DNA of 64,000 bases from Chrysomallon squamiferum (GCA_012295275.1 CM022665.1:32312022-32376021); one strand, 5' to 3'. Positions 1 through 13,439 are shown, counted from the first letter of the stretch. A program made the numbers and translations. Notes: generated by a model not told the origin, from the sequence alone.

Positions 1-1303
1 CTATTATTATTATTATAACACATTATTTTATTAAAATTATTAGGTGTCAAACATGATTCATTTTCCTTTATAATATGAGAAAGGAATTTCGGCAGCCCCA
101 CTGCAGGCACTACTAGTATCCAGTAATCTTCTCGTGGACAGCAAAACAATAATTACTGCTCTTGTTAAACTTGTCGCGGAGCACTGACTAGAACTGGTAA
201 AACACGTAGTCTAACGGAGCGCGGAAGAAGATTGATATTTGAACCTATTAAATTTCACCACTTCGCTCTGTTAAAATCCAAAGTGGCGTGTTTTTTATTA
301 CTAGGTTACTACTAGTATAACAACAACAATAACAACCACGACAGTAGTAATTATTATTGTTTCTGCAGCCACCATTATTACTAAAACAACAATTTCAGTT
401 AATTCTAAACAGCTGCTTCATATAATATGTATAATAATAAGTAAATTATTTTTATTCAATATAATATAAACATTTTCTGATAACACAATTACCAAATAAA
501 TAAATATTTAAATAAATAATAATAATAAAAAAAAATGATGATGGTGATAATGATGGTGATGATGATAATAATAATAATCAAGACTATTAAACTCGATTAA
601 TAAATACATAAAGTATAATCAAAATATTTTTAATGGTTGCAATAATAATAATAATAATAATAATAATAATCATAATATTATTATTATTATTATTATTATT
701 GTTGCTGTTGTTGTTGTTGTTATTATTATTAATATTATTTTAAAATATATTTAATTCTATAATGAAAAATATATTATTGTTTCTTCACGAATTTAATGTC
801 TGAAATTAATGACTTTGTTTTTAAATTAATCACATTTAGATTGTGTTCGCCATTTCAAGAATTCTAATATTTAATTCGTTTCAGATTTAATATCAGTTTA
901 AACAAAAATGTTTTATTTATTTAGTTTCTTATTTATATCTAATTCATATATAAATTTATATATTTTTTATTTATTTATTTTAATTTTAATTTTAATATAT
1001 TTTTTTCTAATACTCACACTATTAATATTCGATTTTGTTCATTTTATATATATATATATATCTTTGAATGTCTGTTTCTATCTATTTTATTATTATTAAT
1101 AATTTTACTGACATTTTCCCCTATACTTTTTAATTCCGTAATTCCCTAAGCTCTCTGTCTGCAGAGCCACCCACCCATTTTAAAATGAATGTAAAACTCT
1201 TCTGTTTATTTTTGCAGACGGTGGCATTCCTGCACCTTATAAGTCTCTCTAACATCCGCCAGAATGTCATCATTTATCGATTTGCAGTTAAGGAAAACGC
1301 CTG
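1..1303. other. AT-rich non-coding stretch
   Basis: A moderately mixed block at 60-300 without an ORF, then AT-rich simple sequence. No gene recognised. Confidence 0.6.
641..720. repeat. AAT/ATT/GTT microsatellite forming a potential hairpin
   Basis: An AAT run is followed immediately by an ATT run and then a GTT run; the first two are complementary. Confidence 0.9.
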
Positions 1304-1338
1304 ATTGGTTGTCTGTAGCAGTACATCATTTTGATTGG
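1304..1338 (+). promoter_or_regulatory. Twin inverted CCAAT boxes upstream of a possible first exon
   Basis: Two GATTGGTT motifs (ATTGG at 1304-1308 and 1334-1338) exactly 30 bp apart, 75-110 bp before the ATG at 1413, in a locally GC-richer patch. This spacing is typical of NF-Y bound TATA-less promoters. Confidence 0.35.
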
Positions 1339-1412
1339 TTCTTGCAAATGCCCACAGCAAATGAATTAGAGAGAAAATCGATAAAGACCTGTCTTTGGCT
1401 ATAGCTAGCAAT

Positions 1413-1487
1413 ATGGAAAGAAAATTTGTTTCCTTTTTAATTTTAATTACAATTACACTGATTTATTTTTACCCGCCGACCACTTAC
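1413..1487 (+). CDS. Possible first coding exon: signal-anchor protein of unknown family
   Basis: ATG at 1413 opens 25 codons ending at donor TAC|GTAAGT (1488). The peptide starts MERKFVSFLILI and runs through a strongly hydrophobic segment (about residues 5-20) to PPTTY, so it looks like a signal peptide or type II membrane anchor with a basic residue on the cytosolic side. It ends in phase 0. Twin CCAAT boxes lie just upstream. A phase-0 exon with good splice sites at 7203-7277 could follow. Many Golgi glycosyl- and sulfotransferases begin like this, but the family is not recognisable from this much. Chance AT-rich hydrophobic sequence is the alternative. Confidence 0.35.
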
Positions 1488-2339
1488 GTAAGTATTAGTT
1501 ATTCCTATTTGTAATATGTCTGATCACTGGGACGATCTTACACTTAATTATGCATTTGTTAATATATGTACGTCCGTGTGTATGTATGTATTTGTGTGAG
1601 CGAGGGATGCATGGTGTATGAATATATATATAAATGTGTCTGAGTTTGTGTATTTGTTTATTTGTATGTTTCTCTTTGTGTTCCAACTGTGTGGGTGTTT
1701 GAGAGAGAGAAAAATAAAGACAAATGTAGAACAAAACAGAGAGAGAGAGAGAGAGAGAGCGCAAATATTTCTGCAATAAAAGTCGCTAAGTTAAATTTCT
1801 TTATTAACTCTACTGATGAGTAATGTATTTTTTACATGCATATGTCGTGACACAGTAGATGTATGATAGAGACAAACGTCTGATTTGGATACTGTAATGT
1901 CCCGTTATTGCTTTTACAAATAGAAAATAACCGGTTACTGCTTTAAAGTATCACTTCTTTACTGCAAGTAAGAATAATGACTTCAGCAAGGCGAGCCTAT
2001 TTAAGTTAGAGCATTAGCTAGTTCTTTATTTTAATAATATCTATACACTTTATAGGGTTTTTTCTCTTTTTGGTTTTCTTTCAACCTTGCTTTAATTTTT
2101 CGTTCTTCCGTTCTCTTTTAATACGTTAAACATTTTTTCTTATTTTTCCTTTTTATTTCGTTCATTTTTCGATTCATTCGTTCATATTTATTATTTATTC
2201 TTTTCTTACTTTCGTTTTCTTTTCTCTTAACTATTAAAATTATTTTAATTGATCAACATTATTTAAATATATTAATAAATTTATAAGATCTTGACTGTTA
2301 TTTAAAGACATTAGTTACTTTGTTCCAAAAAATATACAT

Positions 2340-2347
<8 letters not shown>

Positions 2348-2405
<58 letters not shown>
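2348..2405. repeat. TA microsatellite
   Basis: About 28 TA units after a short CA run. Confidence 0.95.
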
Positions 2406-2408
<3 letters not shown>

Positions 2409-2618
2409 GTAAGTACAGAGTAATAGAGAAAAGAAAAAAGAAGAAGAATAAAGCCACAAAAAGAAATAACTTCATAAAAATATAACAGAAAAAACAAAAC
2501 AAACAACAAACATACATATATACACACATACACACAAAACGCCAGAACAGAAAACAAAACAAAACCGATTTTAAGAAATTAAAAATGAAATTATATTCAA
2601 CAAATTAATATAAAACAG

Positions 2619-2619
2619 T

Positions 2620-2683
<64 letters not shown>

Positions 2684-2690
2684 GTAATAA
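2619..2690. repeat. TAA microsatellite
   Basis: About 23 TAA units. Confidence 0.95.
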
Positions 2691-3915
2691 AAGATATTTG
2701 GCAAAATGTATTTTATTACGAATTGAACTTTTTTCGTTTTGAATATATATGTACGCCAGTATTATTATTCAACGTGCCATTTTGTAAATGTAAGTAAGTA
2801 AATAAGTAAATAAATAAATAAAATTATATTTAAAAATAGAATTGAAAAAAAAAATGCAGAAAAAAAAGAAACATTTTGTTGCATTTTTTTTGTTTACAAA
2901 TATAATTTATTATTAATATAGTTGAAACTGAAAACACTAACAATAAAAATAACAACCTAAATGAATGAATGAATGAATAACTAAATAACTGAATAAATAT
3001 GCAAGTAAGTAAGTAAGTTAGTAAATAAATAAACGTTAATTTTAAAATATCAAACAAAACAACAAACATAACACCACCACCAACAACAGAAAAATAACAA
3101 TATTATTAATAAATAATACTGACAATAATAATAATAATAAATAAATAAATAAATAAACAACAATAAAAATAATAAAAACAAAAATAAGAACAATAAGAAG
3201 CAAAAACAACAACAACAACAACAAAACGTTTAAAAATAGTTATACTAATCTCGCCTACAGAAAGAAAAAGAAAAAGAAAAAACAAAAAAGACAAACACGA
3301 AACCCCCCAAAACCCCTTCCCCAAAATAGAAAACAAACAACAGCTATAAAAAAAAAAAAAAAAAAAAAGAAGAAAGAAAAGAAACACTAAAACCTAATTG
3401 CTCTGAAAATACTAATTTCGTCTACAGAAATATTGTTCCTCACCATGAACACCCAGCCATAAAATCACACTTAAACAATTAAACCATCATTATGTGCAAA
3501 AGTCACAGCTCGTGTGTATCCTAGCAACACATCTGCAGAGTGCATGCACATGGTTGCTGCACGCCAAACTGCCTGAGAAACGATGTGGCAAATGTGGTTA
3601 TGCAGTATCGTGGCCTTGACCAGTTTAAGTGGCTTGAACTTGTTGAAATTTCTCTTGTATCGAAGAGAGGCAGTAATAAATGTGATAAGAGCGCTATAAT
3701 AAACCGTTTTCAGTAATAATAATAATAGCAACAACCACAACAACAACAACAACAACAGCAGCACTACTAATAAGAAGCCGTAGAAGAAGAACAAGAAGAA
3801 CAAGAAGATACCAAATACTTTAACTAATTAATACTGGTTAAAGAAGGTAACATTTTTTTTATTTGTTCCACGAAGGAAAAACAGTTAATATTTTATTGGT
3901 TTGCTTTTTAAAATT

Positions 3916-3968
<53 letters not shown>

Positions 3969-5128
3969 GAGAAGAAGAAGAAGATGTGATCAAGAGAAAG
4001 AAAGTGACAAAGGAAGAAATAGTTATGAGGAAAAGAATTAAAAAAGAAATAATTTTTAAAATATCTCTCGTTAAATATTTTGAGATAAAAGTGATTTTTT
4101 ATAATTACACAGAAGTAATAATTATCAATTAATTAGTTATTTTTATTTTTATTATTTTACATAAACTGGTGAAATGAATAATAACTTTAGTTTAATTTTC
4201 AATAAAATAAAATTACAAAAACAAACAAAAAAAAACACCATTTATTTATTTTATTAATATAATTATTATAATTAATTTGATTTTTTAATTTTTAAGTAAT
4301 TGTTATAAAACATGTCGAAAAGAATTAGAAAAAATGAATCTAAAAGAAAATAAAGAAGAAAAAACGGTAACAATAACAATAAATAAATAAAAAACGCAAC
4401 AAAATTTATAGGAAATGATTAATTTTAAAATAAATAAATAAATAAATTAGAAAATAATCCACTGATATACTTAAAATTTAATTTTAAAAGAAAATTAATT
4501 ATTTTGTGGACGTTTAATTTCTTTTCCTTTAGAATATTTTGGTTCTTTTTCATAAAATACTTTTTTTTAAATGTTAAATATTAATAATATTTTACAGATG
4601 ATTAATACGAGAACGCAGACAAAAAGAAGAAGAAAAAAAAAAAAATGAAATGAAATGAAATAAATAAATAAATAAATAAATAAATAAGAGAATGAATGTT
4701 TCATTAAAAGATTTTTTTTTTTTTTTTAAATCAGCTCTAGCAATGTGAATTGTTAATGCAGACAACAGAACAATTCTTAAAATTGAAAAATATAAATAAA
4801 TAATCAGAAGGAGAAGAAAGAAAAAAAAGTTAATGGAAACAAATAGGAGATAAATATTAAAAAGACACAAAACAAAAAAATTGCAATAAATGAAAAAAAA
4901 AGAAAAAAGAATGTAAATAGAAAACAAAATCCAGTATTAATATTAATATTAATTCTTTTTTTATTATTATTTTATTTTATTATTATTTTTTTTTTTCCTT
5001 ACTATGTGTTTTAATTGTTTCTTTTTTTTCAGTAGCCGTATAACATCAAACAAAACCAATGACCTGATGAATACATCAAACTAGAAACTCGTCAAGTAAG
5101 CAGCGTGTCATTTCTTTTTCCTTTCCAG

Positions 5129-5272
5129 GCCAATTTAGCCTGCAACTGTATCATTGCTCCTTCCCCGTTACTCTCTCGCTATTGGTGCAATTTTTTCTTG
5201 CTATTGATTATATTTCCCATCTTAGCCAAACAACATCAACGTCATAATCCAGCTAAAATGACGGAGCTATAG
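5129..5272 (+). CDS. Exon-like segment: 47 codons after a strong acceptor, ending in TAG
   Basis: Acceptor TTTCTTTTTCCTTTCCAG (ends 5128) is followed by 47 open codons and a stop. In phase 0 it could be an alternative last exon after 1413-1487. The peptide has a hydrophobic core (WCNFFLLLIIFPILA) and a basic tail. The segment is GC-richer than its surroundings and also contains ATTGG motifs, so it may instead be a regulatory island. Low certainty. Confidence 0.2.
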   Translation, partial: ANLACNCIIAPSPLLSRYWCNFFLLLIIFPILAKQHQRHNPAKMTEL

Positions 5273-5420
5273 CATCGATTTGTCCACGGAGCTGAGGCCT
5301 GTCTGCCGCGGCTGCTATTGGAAAACAACTTTCTCTGCACTTTTGAAGGGCTTCGGTTTCTGTAAAAAACAAAATGTGTATTCAGCTATGAATGTAAAAA
5401 AAAAAAAAAAAAAAGCAAAA

Positions 5421-5566
5421 GAAGAAACGAGAAGAAACTAAAATGATATTAATACAATAAAATAATATAACACAAAATACTTGCTAGGGATAAAAAATGA
5501 CAAATATTTTTTAACTTCTTTAAATTAATAACAAAAACAATAGATTAGAAATGAAACTAATTTTAA
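5421..5566 (+). repeat. Dispersed direct repeat, copy 1
   Basis: Nearly identical over its length to 8552-8702, sharing for example ACTAAAATGATATTAATAC, AAATACTTGCTAGGGATAAA and AACAATAGATTAGAAATGAA. It has no ORF. An unclassified interspersed element or local duplication. Confidence 0.85.
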
Positions 5567-5632
5567 GGAGAAAGTGTAATAAAGAGATCATCAAGACAGA
5601 TAGAGACACATTCACACACCCACCCACCCACC

Positions 5633-5633
<1 letters not shown>

Positions 5634-5685
<52 letters not shown>
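5634..5685. repeat. CA plus GA compound microsatellite
   Basis: A CACC/CA run turns into 19 GA units. Confidence 0.95.
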
Positions 5686-5688
<3 letters not shown>

Positions 5689-5748
5689 AGTATTATTTAA
5701 ACATGAATATCGTACAATAAAATTAACATTAACTAGCATTTGGAATTA

Positions 5749-5791
<43 letters not shown>

Positions 5792-6235
5792 TATTTTATT
5801 TTATTTTTTCTGCATTTAATTTTTATTTCATTTTATTTTAATACTGATATGGTTAAGGTTATGGTTATATCTACATGCATAGATAAATGAATATAATTTA
5901 GTACTGCAACCTTTAATTTTTAACTGGTTATTTATGAGCTTATTTTCACAATATTTTTTCAGCTTTATATAGTTCCCCCCCCCACGATGTTTTTTGCTAT
6001 TTGCATTTTTCCTAGGTTCTTTTTCTTTGCTTTAGTGACAATTTTAAAGGTTATATTTTCATGTATACATATATGTATATAATTAAATAAAATGATTTGT
6101 ATTTTAACAATTTTAAATTTTGTCAATTTTTTTTTCGAATATTAAAATAAGGCAGAATAAACCCAGATATTAATCATTTGTACGTTGTTCATATTTAAAT
6201 GTTTTATCTAGAATTATCTGTACTCTCTCTTCCTC

Positions 6236-6277
<42 letters not shown>

Positions 6278-6861
6278 TGAAACTAAATTTTTCTCTTCTT
6301 CGGGAATTCAGTCTACATCTACAAAATATTTAATTTTTCTATTCAAAGCTATCAAATTTAAAACATTTATTGTTTCATTGAAACAGAAAACTGATAAACT
6401 GCCTTCATAATTAGGGAATAATTATCCTTTGTAGGCCTAATTCGTATCTGTTGCAACCCGCTTACGTTTTGAACATTCATATACATTTATTTGTCTCCTT
6501 TCGCTCTCGTTTGAGGTAACAAGAATAGAAATAGATTGACCCATTGTCAGGCAGAAGAGATGTATCCTCCAAGCAGTCAAACTCAAACTAATAAAATACA
6601 ATCTTAACTGGCATTTCCCTTATCCCAGTGGATCTATTAAGCTCCTTTTAGCCATTCGTTTTCTTTTGAAAAGGAGAATATATCGAGCTATTTTATTTGT
6701 AGATATACAAAAGGAAAAGCAGAAACACAATTAGTAAGTTAATGGAAATATGCAAATCCCTTTGTATGAAGATATTATTTCGATCCGGATAACGTTTCCA
6801 AATTTCCGACAAAGCTGTGAAATGATCTACAGAATTCAAATTATTAGTTTGAAATTAAAAC

Positions 6862-6865
<4 letters not shown>

Positions 6866-6950
<85 letters not shown>
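6866..6950. repeat. TC microsatellite (85 bp)
   Basis: About 42 TC units; the surrounding Ser-Leu and Arg-Glu ORFs are repeat artefacts. Confidence 0.97.
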
Positions 6951-6954
<4 letters not shown>

Positions 6955-7202
6955 GTGTTCATGCATTTTTGAGCATCTATACGTTGTTGGTTTTTTTGAG
7001 AGTCCGTTTCTATAAATTTTTGCACCTACGCACACGGCACACCTACATACATACCAACACACAAACTTACATATTAATATACAAATGCGTATCAAAACAT
7101 AAATTTATTCTAATTTTCGAAATACCATTATTTCTTCTTTCTGCCCTTACCAGCCCCTGTCCTGCATCGACTACTAGCCCTTGCTACCATTTCCCTGCAC
7201 AG

Positions 7203-7277
7203 AATATATTAGGAACGGCTCTAAATATGCGCACACTGAAGGAAGACTTGCTGAATTATCGAGGAACCAAACTTGAG
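7203..7277 (+). CDS. Possible internal exon of the same plus-strand gene
   Basis: A long pyrimidine-rich tract ending TTTCCCTGCACAG is followed by 75 open bases and donor GAG|GTCAGT (7278). The exon is in phase 0 at both ends, matching the exon at 1413-1487, and encodes NILGTALNMRTLKEDLLNYR followed by GTKLE, an amphipathic charged peptide unlike the surrounding low-complexity ORFs. A second donor, GCCGAG|GTATAT (7302), would extend it by eight codons. No family recognised; no downstream exon is assigned with confidence. Confidence 0.3.
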
Positions 7278-8551
7278 GTCAGTCTCATGTGTGCCGAGGT
7301 ATATTGATTTATGATTCAGCCCGACTGACCGCCAGAACGGGTCAGCGGATCGGTCACTAGCCCCTGTGATCAGAAAAATCGAATTCCTGCTGGCAGTCTG
7401 CATTTTATGTCTTCAAATTAGAAGTGAAATATTCGTTTACTTTGGTAAGAAATGGCCGCTACATCTTCCCGGCGTCGAGCTTTGGACAGTCATACGTTGT
7501 CATTTTACTTTGAAATTTTTTTATTAGAATTCTTAAAAGTTTAAAATTTAAAATTTTGTTATTGTTATTATTATTATTATTTGTTTGTCTCATTATGTAA
7601 GAACAAATATACAGTTAGGGAAAAAAAATAAATATTAGCTAGAATTTGGAAAAAGGACAAAGGAAACAAAATGAGATAGTTGGATGAAATAAATTAATAA
7701 CGAAAGCAAAAAAAAATAAAAATAAAAAATAAATAAATAAATAAATTAAAAATAAAATAAAAAAGAATACGAGAAATAAATTTACGAAATAACATAAAAG
7801 GACGCGATAAATAAATAAATAAATAAATAAATAAATACAATTTACTATTATTATTATTATTATTACCATTATTATTATTATTATGTTTAACAACAAAACA
7901 GTTAAAACAGTTATAAATGAGTACATCACATTTTTATTATTAATGAGCTGTGTATACAATAATGTTATACAAATAATTTTCTAATTGTGATATATGAAAT
8001 AAATATCGTTGAGAAAATTTTCTATTTAATTCGAATATTAAATTAGTAAGAAAACAATTTTTTATTTTGCATTTATTTATTTTTCCCTTTTTTATATTTG
8101 TTTTCTTCATTTTTCTTTCAATAGTTTAAATAATTAACTTAATTTCAATTTTTACTCTTTTTTTAGATTATATTTTTATTATTTGAATTAAAGCAATAAA
8201 TAATGCAATTATAAGTTTGCATATAATACAACTAAATTAAATGAATTCGATAAAGTAAATTAAAAATTATAAATGAGATAAAACAATTAAATAAAGTAAA
8301 CTGTTAATCAAATTAATTAACAAATGTTTAAAAAAATTACTGTAATGTCTTTTACTTTTTAAATTTCGTTTTTTAGTAGCTAATAAATGAAATGAATTTT
8401 GTACTCTTTTATCTTTCACTATATAACTGTAGAGTTTTCACCAAAAGACGTTAAAATTTAAATTTAAAATAATCCCCCCCCCAAAAAAAAAAATAATAAT
8501 AATAATATATATATATATATATATAATAACGAAAAATAATAAAAATAAAAA

Positions 8552-8702
8552 GAAGAAACGAGAACAAACTAAAATGATATTAATACAATAAAATAATATA
8601 ACACAAAATACTTGCTAGGGATAAAAAAAAATATGAAAAACAATTGTTTAATTTCTATAAACTAACAACAAAAACAATAGATTAGAAATGAAACTAATTT
8701 TA
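8552..8702 (+). repeat. Dispersed direct repeat, copy 2
   Basis: Second copy of the element at 5421-5566, same orientation, 3.1 kb away, with a few indels in the A-rich middle. Confidence 0.85.
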
Positions 8703-9801
8703 TAAATAACAAAATAAACAAATTAAAGAAACAAATACACAGATAAATAACTAAAAACAAAAACAAACAAACGCATAAATCAAATCAGATCAAATCAGTC
8801 AGTCAAAACAAACCAATCAATCAATAAATTGCTTTTTTTTCTTCTGACATTATATATAATAACTCACTAGAAAGCAGAAGAATGAAAACAAGCATCTCCC
8901 ACAGACTAACTATTTGTAACTCGAACTAGCAATAAAATCCCAGAAAATAATTTTTTTATAAACAGTTATTATATCTAAAATAGACTGGAACGAACTTTCT
9001 TTGCTATTTGACTTATACGTACTCTGATGAAGTAAAGTTTTATTTTATTTTTTTATTATTCTTATTTATTTATTTATTTATTCATTTATGTATTTTATTT
9101 TCGCCTTTTGAGTATTAAAGAACTAGAAGCAGGGCAATGAAGGAATTAATTTAATTGTGTGAAGATTCATTTACAAATACAAGGACGTCATGTAAACAGA
9201 ATAAAAAATAAAATAAAATATTTTAAAAAGAAATAAACGAAAAAAAAAACATATATAAAATGAAATAAAATAAAATAAAATAAAATAAAAATAATAATAA
9301 AAATAATATTAAAATTAAAAACAAATAATAAAGTAAAAATATATATATATAATGCTTTATAAAATAAATTAAAAATAATTAAAAAAAATTAAAAATAAAT
9401 AAACATTAGAAAGCTAAATCTTTTATACCTCAAATATTTATTATTATTATTTCCCCTTATTTAGGAATTAGATAATTATATTTTGAAAATAAAATAAAAA
9501 AAATTTATATTATATCTAAAATAATAATAGTTATAGCAGTAGAATTAACAATAGTATCAGTATCTGATACAAAATCAGCATTGCTGACAATTATTTAGAA
9601 GTGGCTATTGTAGTAATTGCAGTAGAGTAGTAGTAATAGTAGTAGGTTTAATTATCGGATTAATTAAAGATTTAATTGCATATAAGTAATATTATATTAA
9701 ATACAACTATTTTTATAATTAAGTTCACGTAAATTCTCAAAAACGAAAAATCTCCAATGTGTATAAATATCTCTGGTTTCTTTCTTCTTTGAATTTCTGA
9801 T

Positions 9802-9894
9802 TTAACCACAAATAAATAATTTATCAATCTGGTAGACAAAATCGTCTTCATCGACTTCTTGGAAGCGGTAGACGTGAACGACGGTCGTGGTCAT
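9802..9894 (-). CDS. Small ORF (30 aa) in an isolated GC-rich island
   Basis: ATG at 9894 with A at -3, then MTTTVVHVYRFQEVDEDD and 12 more residues to TAA. The island 9838-9956 is far less AT-biased than its flanks and uses GC-ending codons (GTC, CAC, TAC, CGC, TTC). The plus strand is also open over part of it. It may be a microprotein, an orphan exon or a conserved non-coding element; no family is recognised. Confidence 0.2.
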   Translation of the reverse strand: MTTTVVHVYRFQEVDEDDFVYQIDKLFICG

Positions 9895-11191
9895 CGTTGA
9901 TGCTGTTCACCTCATTGAGCACACTGCTGATCAAACTGACAACAATGTTAGGCTAAAATAAATTAATTTTCTGTTAGAGCCACGAATGATTGGAAATGTT
10001 TGTTTTTATTTTTTGGGTTTGCTTGAGGTTTTTTTTATCTCTTCAAAAACGTGATCCACCTTGTTTACTGAGGTTTATGGAATCCAGTTAAATATTAAAA
10101 CAGAAGAATCTAATCTCAGAATCTCTGACTAACTGAAGAGTTAAAATGTTCAGTGTAAACTAATATACAAGACTGTTTTAGTTTCAGGTTAGAGAAACGC
10201 AAGGAACAAATAACCAAATAATAAACAAAATAAATTATTTTTACTGTTCAAAATATTGGTAAAAGTAATTTATTAAAAATCGAACCTTTTGTCGTTTTGA
10301 ATATACAGGTATACATGTATTAAAATTCTAAGTGCTATTTTATAAATAAATAAATAAATAAATACAACGACAGCAACAAGAACCACAACAACGACAACAA
10401 CAACAACAATTATAATAAGGCGACATTGATAAATAAGTAAACAGGTATTTTTGAAAACACCATTTATTTGTTAGATTCCAAACAATGTTAATTTTTTAAT
10501 TTATTTATTTGTTTGTTAAATGTGCACTGAATATTTGTTTGTTTTTAAATAAAACAAAAGTAACTCGAACTTGAAAATTCAAAGTCATTACTGTAATTGC
10601 ATCTCAGAGCTTTTTTAATGGAAATGAAATACAATTACGCATGATAATTTTTATAATTGCGGCTAAAAATATGTTTTATGTGTTTAGATTTACTATATTT
10701 ACTAAATTAAGTCATTTTCAAATTGTTAATACGTCTTCATAATCTTACATAGAATCATAGCTTTATATAATTTGTTTTGCCTATGTTTTGTTTTTGTTTT
10801 TTCAAATACATGGCCACTTTCAAATTGTCAAAAATAAGTTACACTACAGGACTTCATTTGGTTTTTAGATAAAACGAACTAAATTAATAAAATATCTAAA
10901 CCAGTATTATATATAATATACTTTACAATTTCTTTTCTGTTTTTCTTTTATTTAATTAATTAATTTATTTATTTATCTGTTTGTTTGTTTATCTGTGTAT
11001 CTATTTATCTTAGAACAAAATTAAATTTTCAGGGTCTAAACAGAAACAGATATCTTGCTGTTAATAATAAAAAAAACAAAGTTTATATGATTATTTTCAA
11101 TCATAAAATGTTTGTCTTTATGTAACTAATTGTTTAAATGAATGATTTTATTTTCATACTTTACTGTTATGAAAGGTTGTCCTACCCACTC

Positions 11192-11192
<1 letters not shown>

Positions 11193-11248
<56 letters not shown>
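11193..11248. repeat. Poly(A) tract, 56 bp
   Basis: Uninterrupted A run ending in TAA repeats. No retroposon body or target-site duplication is recognised beside it. Confidence 0.95.
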
Positions 11249-11250
<2 letters not shown>

Positions 11251-11345
11251 ATAATAATAATAAATCGTAAGGTTGTGCAGGATCAAAATTACAGATTAAG
11301 AATAGTACATTTATTACCACCATTTATTGTGAAATAATTTAATTA

Positions 11346-11389
<44 letters not shown>

Positions 11390-13106
11390 TGCAGTTATTT
11401 CAGATATACTATAAATGTATGCTTTATATCTACACTGACGGGAATTAAAACTAATATACACTGTTATGTATGAATTTCATTCTGCTTTTTTGATTACTTC
11501 AGTAAATGCTTGTTCTAGTATGTTTGTTGTGGGCACAAATACTGAACAGTTCTGAATATTTATTTTATTTAACTGTAATTATAAAAAAAATTGAAATCAG
11601 TTTGTTTAATGAATGTAATTTATGTATTCCTGGTTTTATACAAGTCATGCAAACACGCCAGTCATGCTTTTATTTTGATTGTTTAAATATTTCTTTTTTT
11701 TTGTTTGTTTTTTTGATAGGGTTAGGGAATAAAATTAATACATCTCAGTAAAACTAATATCCATTGTCATATACAGAAATATATAATTTCAAAAACATAT
11801 TCATGTCCACGTTTTCAAACAACGTATTGGTTCACTGTATATATTTTTTTGTTTTCCTAAGGAAATGTTCTGAACTTCATAAGAAGCACTTTACCTACGC
11901 TGACTACATTTGTATGTTGGTATTCGGCTCACTGAACTCCATTTTAGATTAATATTGTTTGCCGTGAGAAAACAGCCAGAGAGAGAAGGAATAAATGTTT
12001 GTTCAATTACCTGTCCAGAACTCACGACCCTCCAGCACTTAAAACGAAAACAACAGCCATGATAATACATTGTTTATGTGTTACCAAATGACCTGGAGTT
12101 TCTGTGTAAAAGATTCAGTGAACATTTTGTAATTTTGTGTTTAAACAATAATGATAATTTTTAACTACATGAGGTTCAAATGTGTCTTGTTTGTTGTTGC
12201 AAATCCTTTCTTTTCTCAAAGGAATGTAATAAAACAAGAATTTAGAAACTTTCACTTCTTAATATACAAACATCCGCTTTTTTGTATCAAGAATAAACCA
12301 CTTTTAATTAAAGTCAATTTTTAATTATTTAGTTATGCAAATTATTATTTAGAGATGAAAATTATCTTGTTTAAGTATATGTTGTATATTTATGTCTAAT
12401 CTTTTAAATTCTCGTTTCCACATAAATTTCTGAAATAGAAATATTTATAATTTTTTTTTTTGGACCTGCTTAAATGGAAAAAGGAAGTATCCGAAGAAGA
12501 TACTGAGAGTAAACAAAGCTGACCTGCTGAAAATATCTCTTTGCCTGAGACAAACACAGGAAACGAAAAGCTATATTTAAATACCGGTTCTGCTCACATT
12601 AACATACCTACAGCATACAAAAGATTTTGCAAATATGAGATGACCATTAGATTTCGTGCTGTTTACATTGGTACCGTTGAAATAGCAACGACTGACCTCT
12701 TAGCCAAAGGTCAGATGCCATACAGGTCAAGTAAAACATTAAATATTGACCCTCGTAAATCAGCAACAGTGGATGCCACGAAACTGCTTGTTTTTCTTAG
12801 ATTGCGCCAGCAGGCGGTGGGTGACCAGCGTCTAGTGACCGGCCCAGTAGTACTGATAAGTTTTGTTTTGACGGGATGTAAGCGTCGTTTAACAACCAGG
12901 TTAATGGTTAGAACTTTCCAGGCATGTTTGAAGTGGTGACCGTGAAAAGGTTATGTAATACGTCTTGCCAAGGAAAACTAAAAGCAAGATAAACTTAATA
13001 ACCATCAGTGACTTTATAGACCTTACGTAAACCTCTAGGCATGGCAGATAACAGAGCAAGGTGATTAGTTTTAATAAAACCTCCAAATGAAATATTTTTG
13101 TAGTGT

Positions 13107-13330
13107 TAAGACTAAATAAAAGTTAGAAAGAACAAAAATAAAAGTTAATTTTATATTCTTGCAATTCAAAAGATACTTTGAAATACTGATATGATATCAA
13201 ACAGTCGTGACATACACTTAGCAGAGAAGCTTAAGATGTAAATAAAAGTTGAAAAGAATAAGGATAAAAGTTTTTGTATTTAAATAATGTTCAAAATACT
13301 GATGTGACGTTCAAAAGTTAATAATATATC
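13107..13330. repeat. Two diverged tandem copies of a 124-bp unit
   Basis: TTAAGA-x-TAAATAAAAGTT starts both copies (13107 and 13231), and AAATACTGATATGA / AAATACTGATGTGA closes them. Confidence 0.6.
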
Positions 13331-13439
13331 CACAAAAGCAATGTTCATCTTAGTGATTTAGGAAAACCTGATTTATTAAATTTAATTCTAAAGGAATCTG
13401 CAAGTAACTAAAACGAAAATTAGCATTGTCTGCTATCTA

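Larger units (their letters stand above)
1488..5032. other. AT-rich stretch, mostly simple repeats
   Basis: Contains TA and TAA microsatellites, many A/T runs and one better-mixed block at 3478-3700, open on the minus strand (ending FAHNDGLIV) but without convincing splice sites or family. Would be intron if the exon at 1413 is real. Confidence 0.6.

Noticed and set aside
6750-7307. 185-codon plus-strand ORF
   Set aside because: Most of it is a Ser-Leu translation of the TC microsatellite. Only the splice-bounded 7203-7277 part is exon-like.
11193-11248. Poly(A) tail of a retroposed element
   Set aside because: No retroposon body, target-site duplication or coding remnant was found beside it.
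12541-12939. 132-codon plus-strand ORF
   Set aside because: No ATG at its start and no recognised motif. A fair acceptor at 12799 and a weak donor at 12901 exist, but nothing ties it to a gene.
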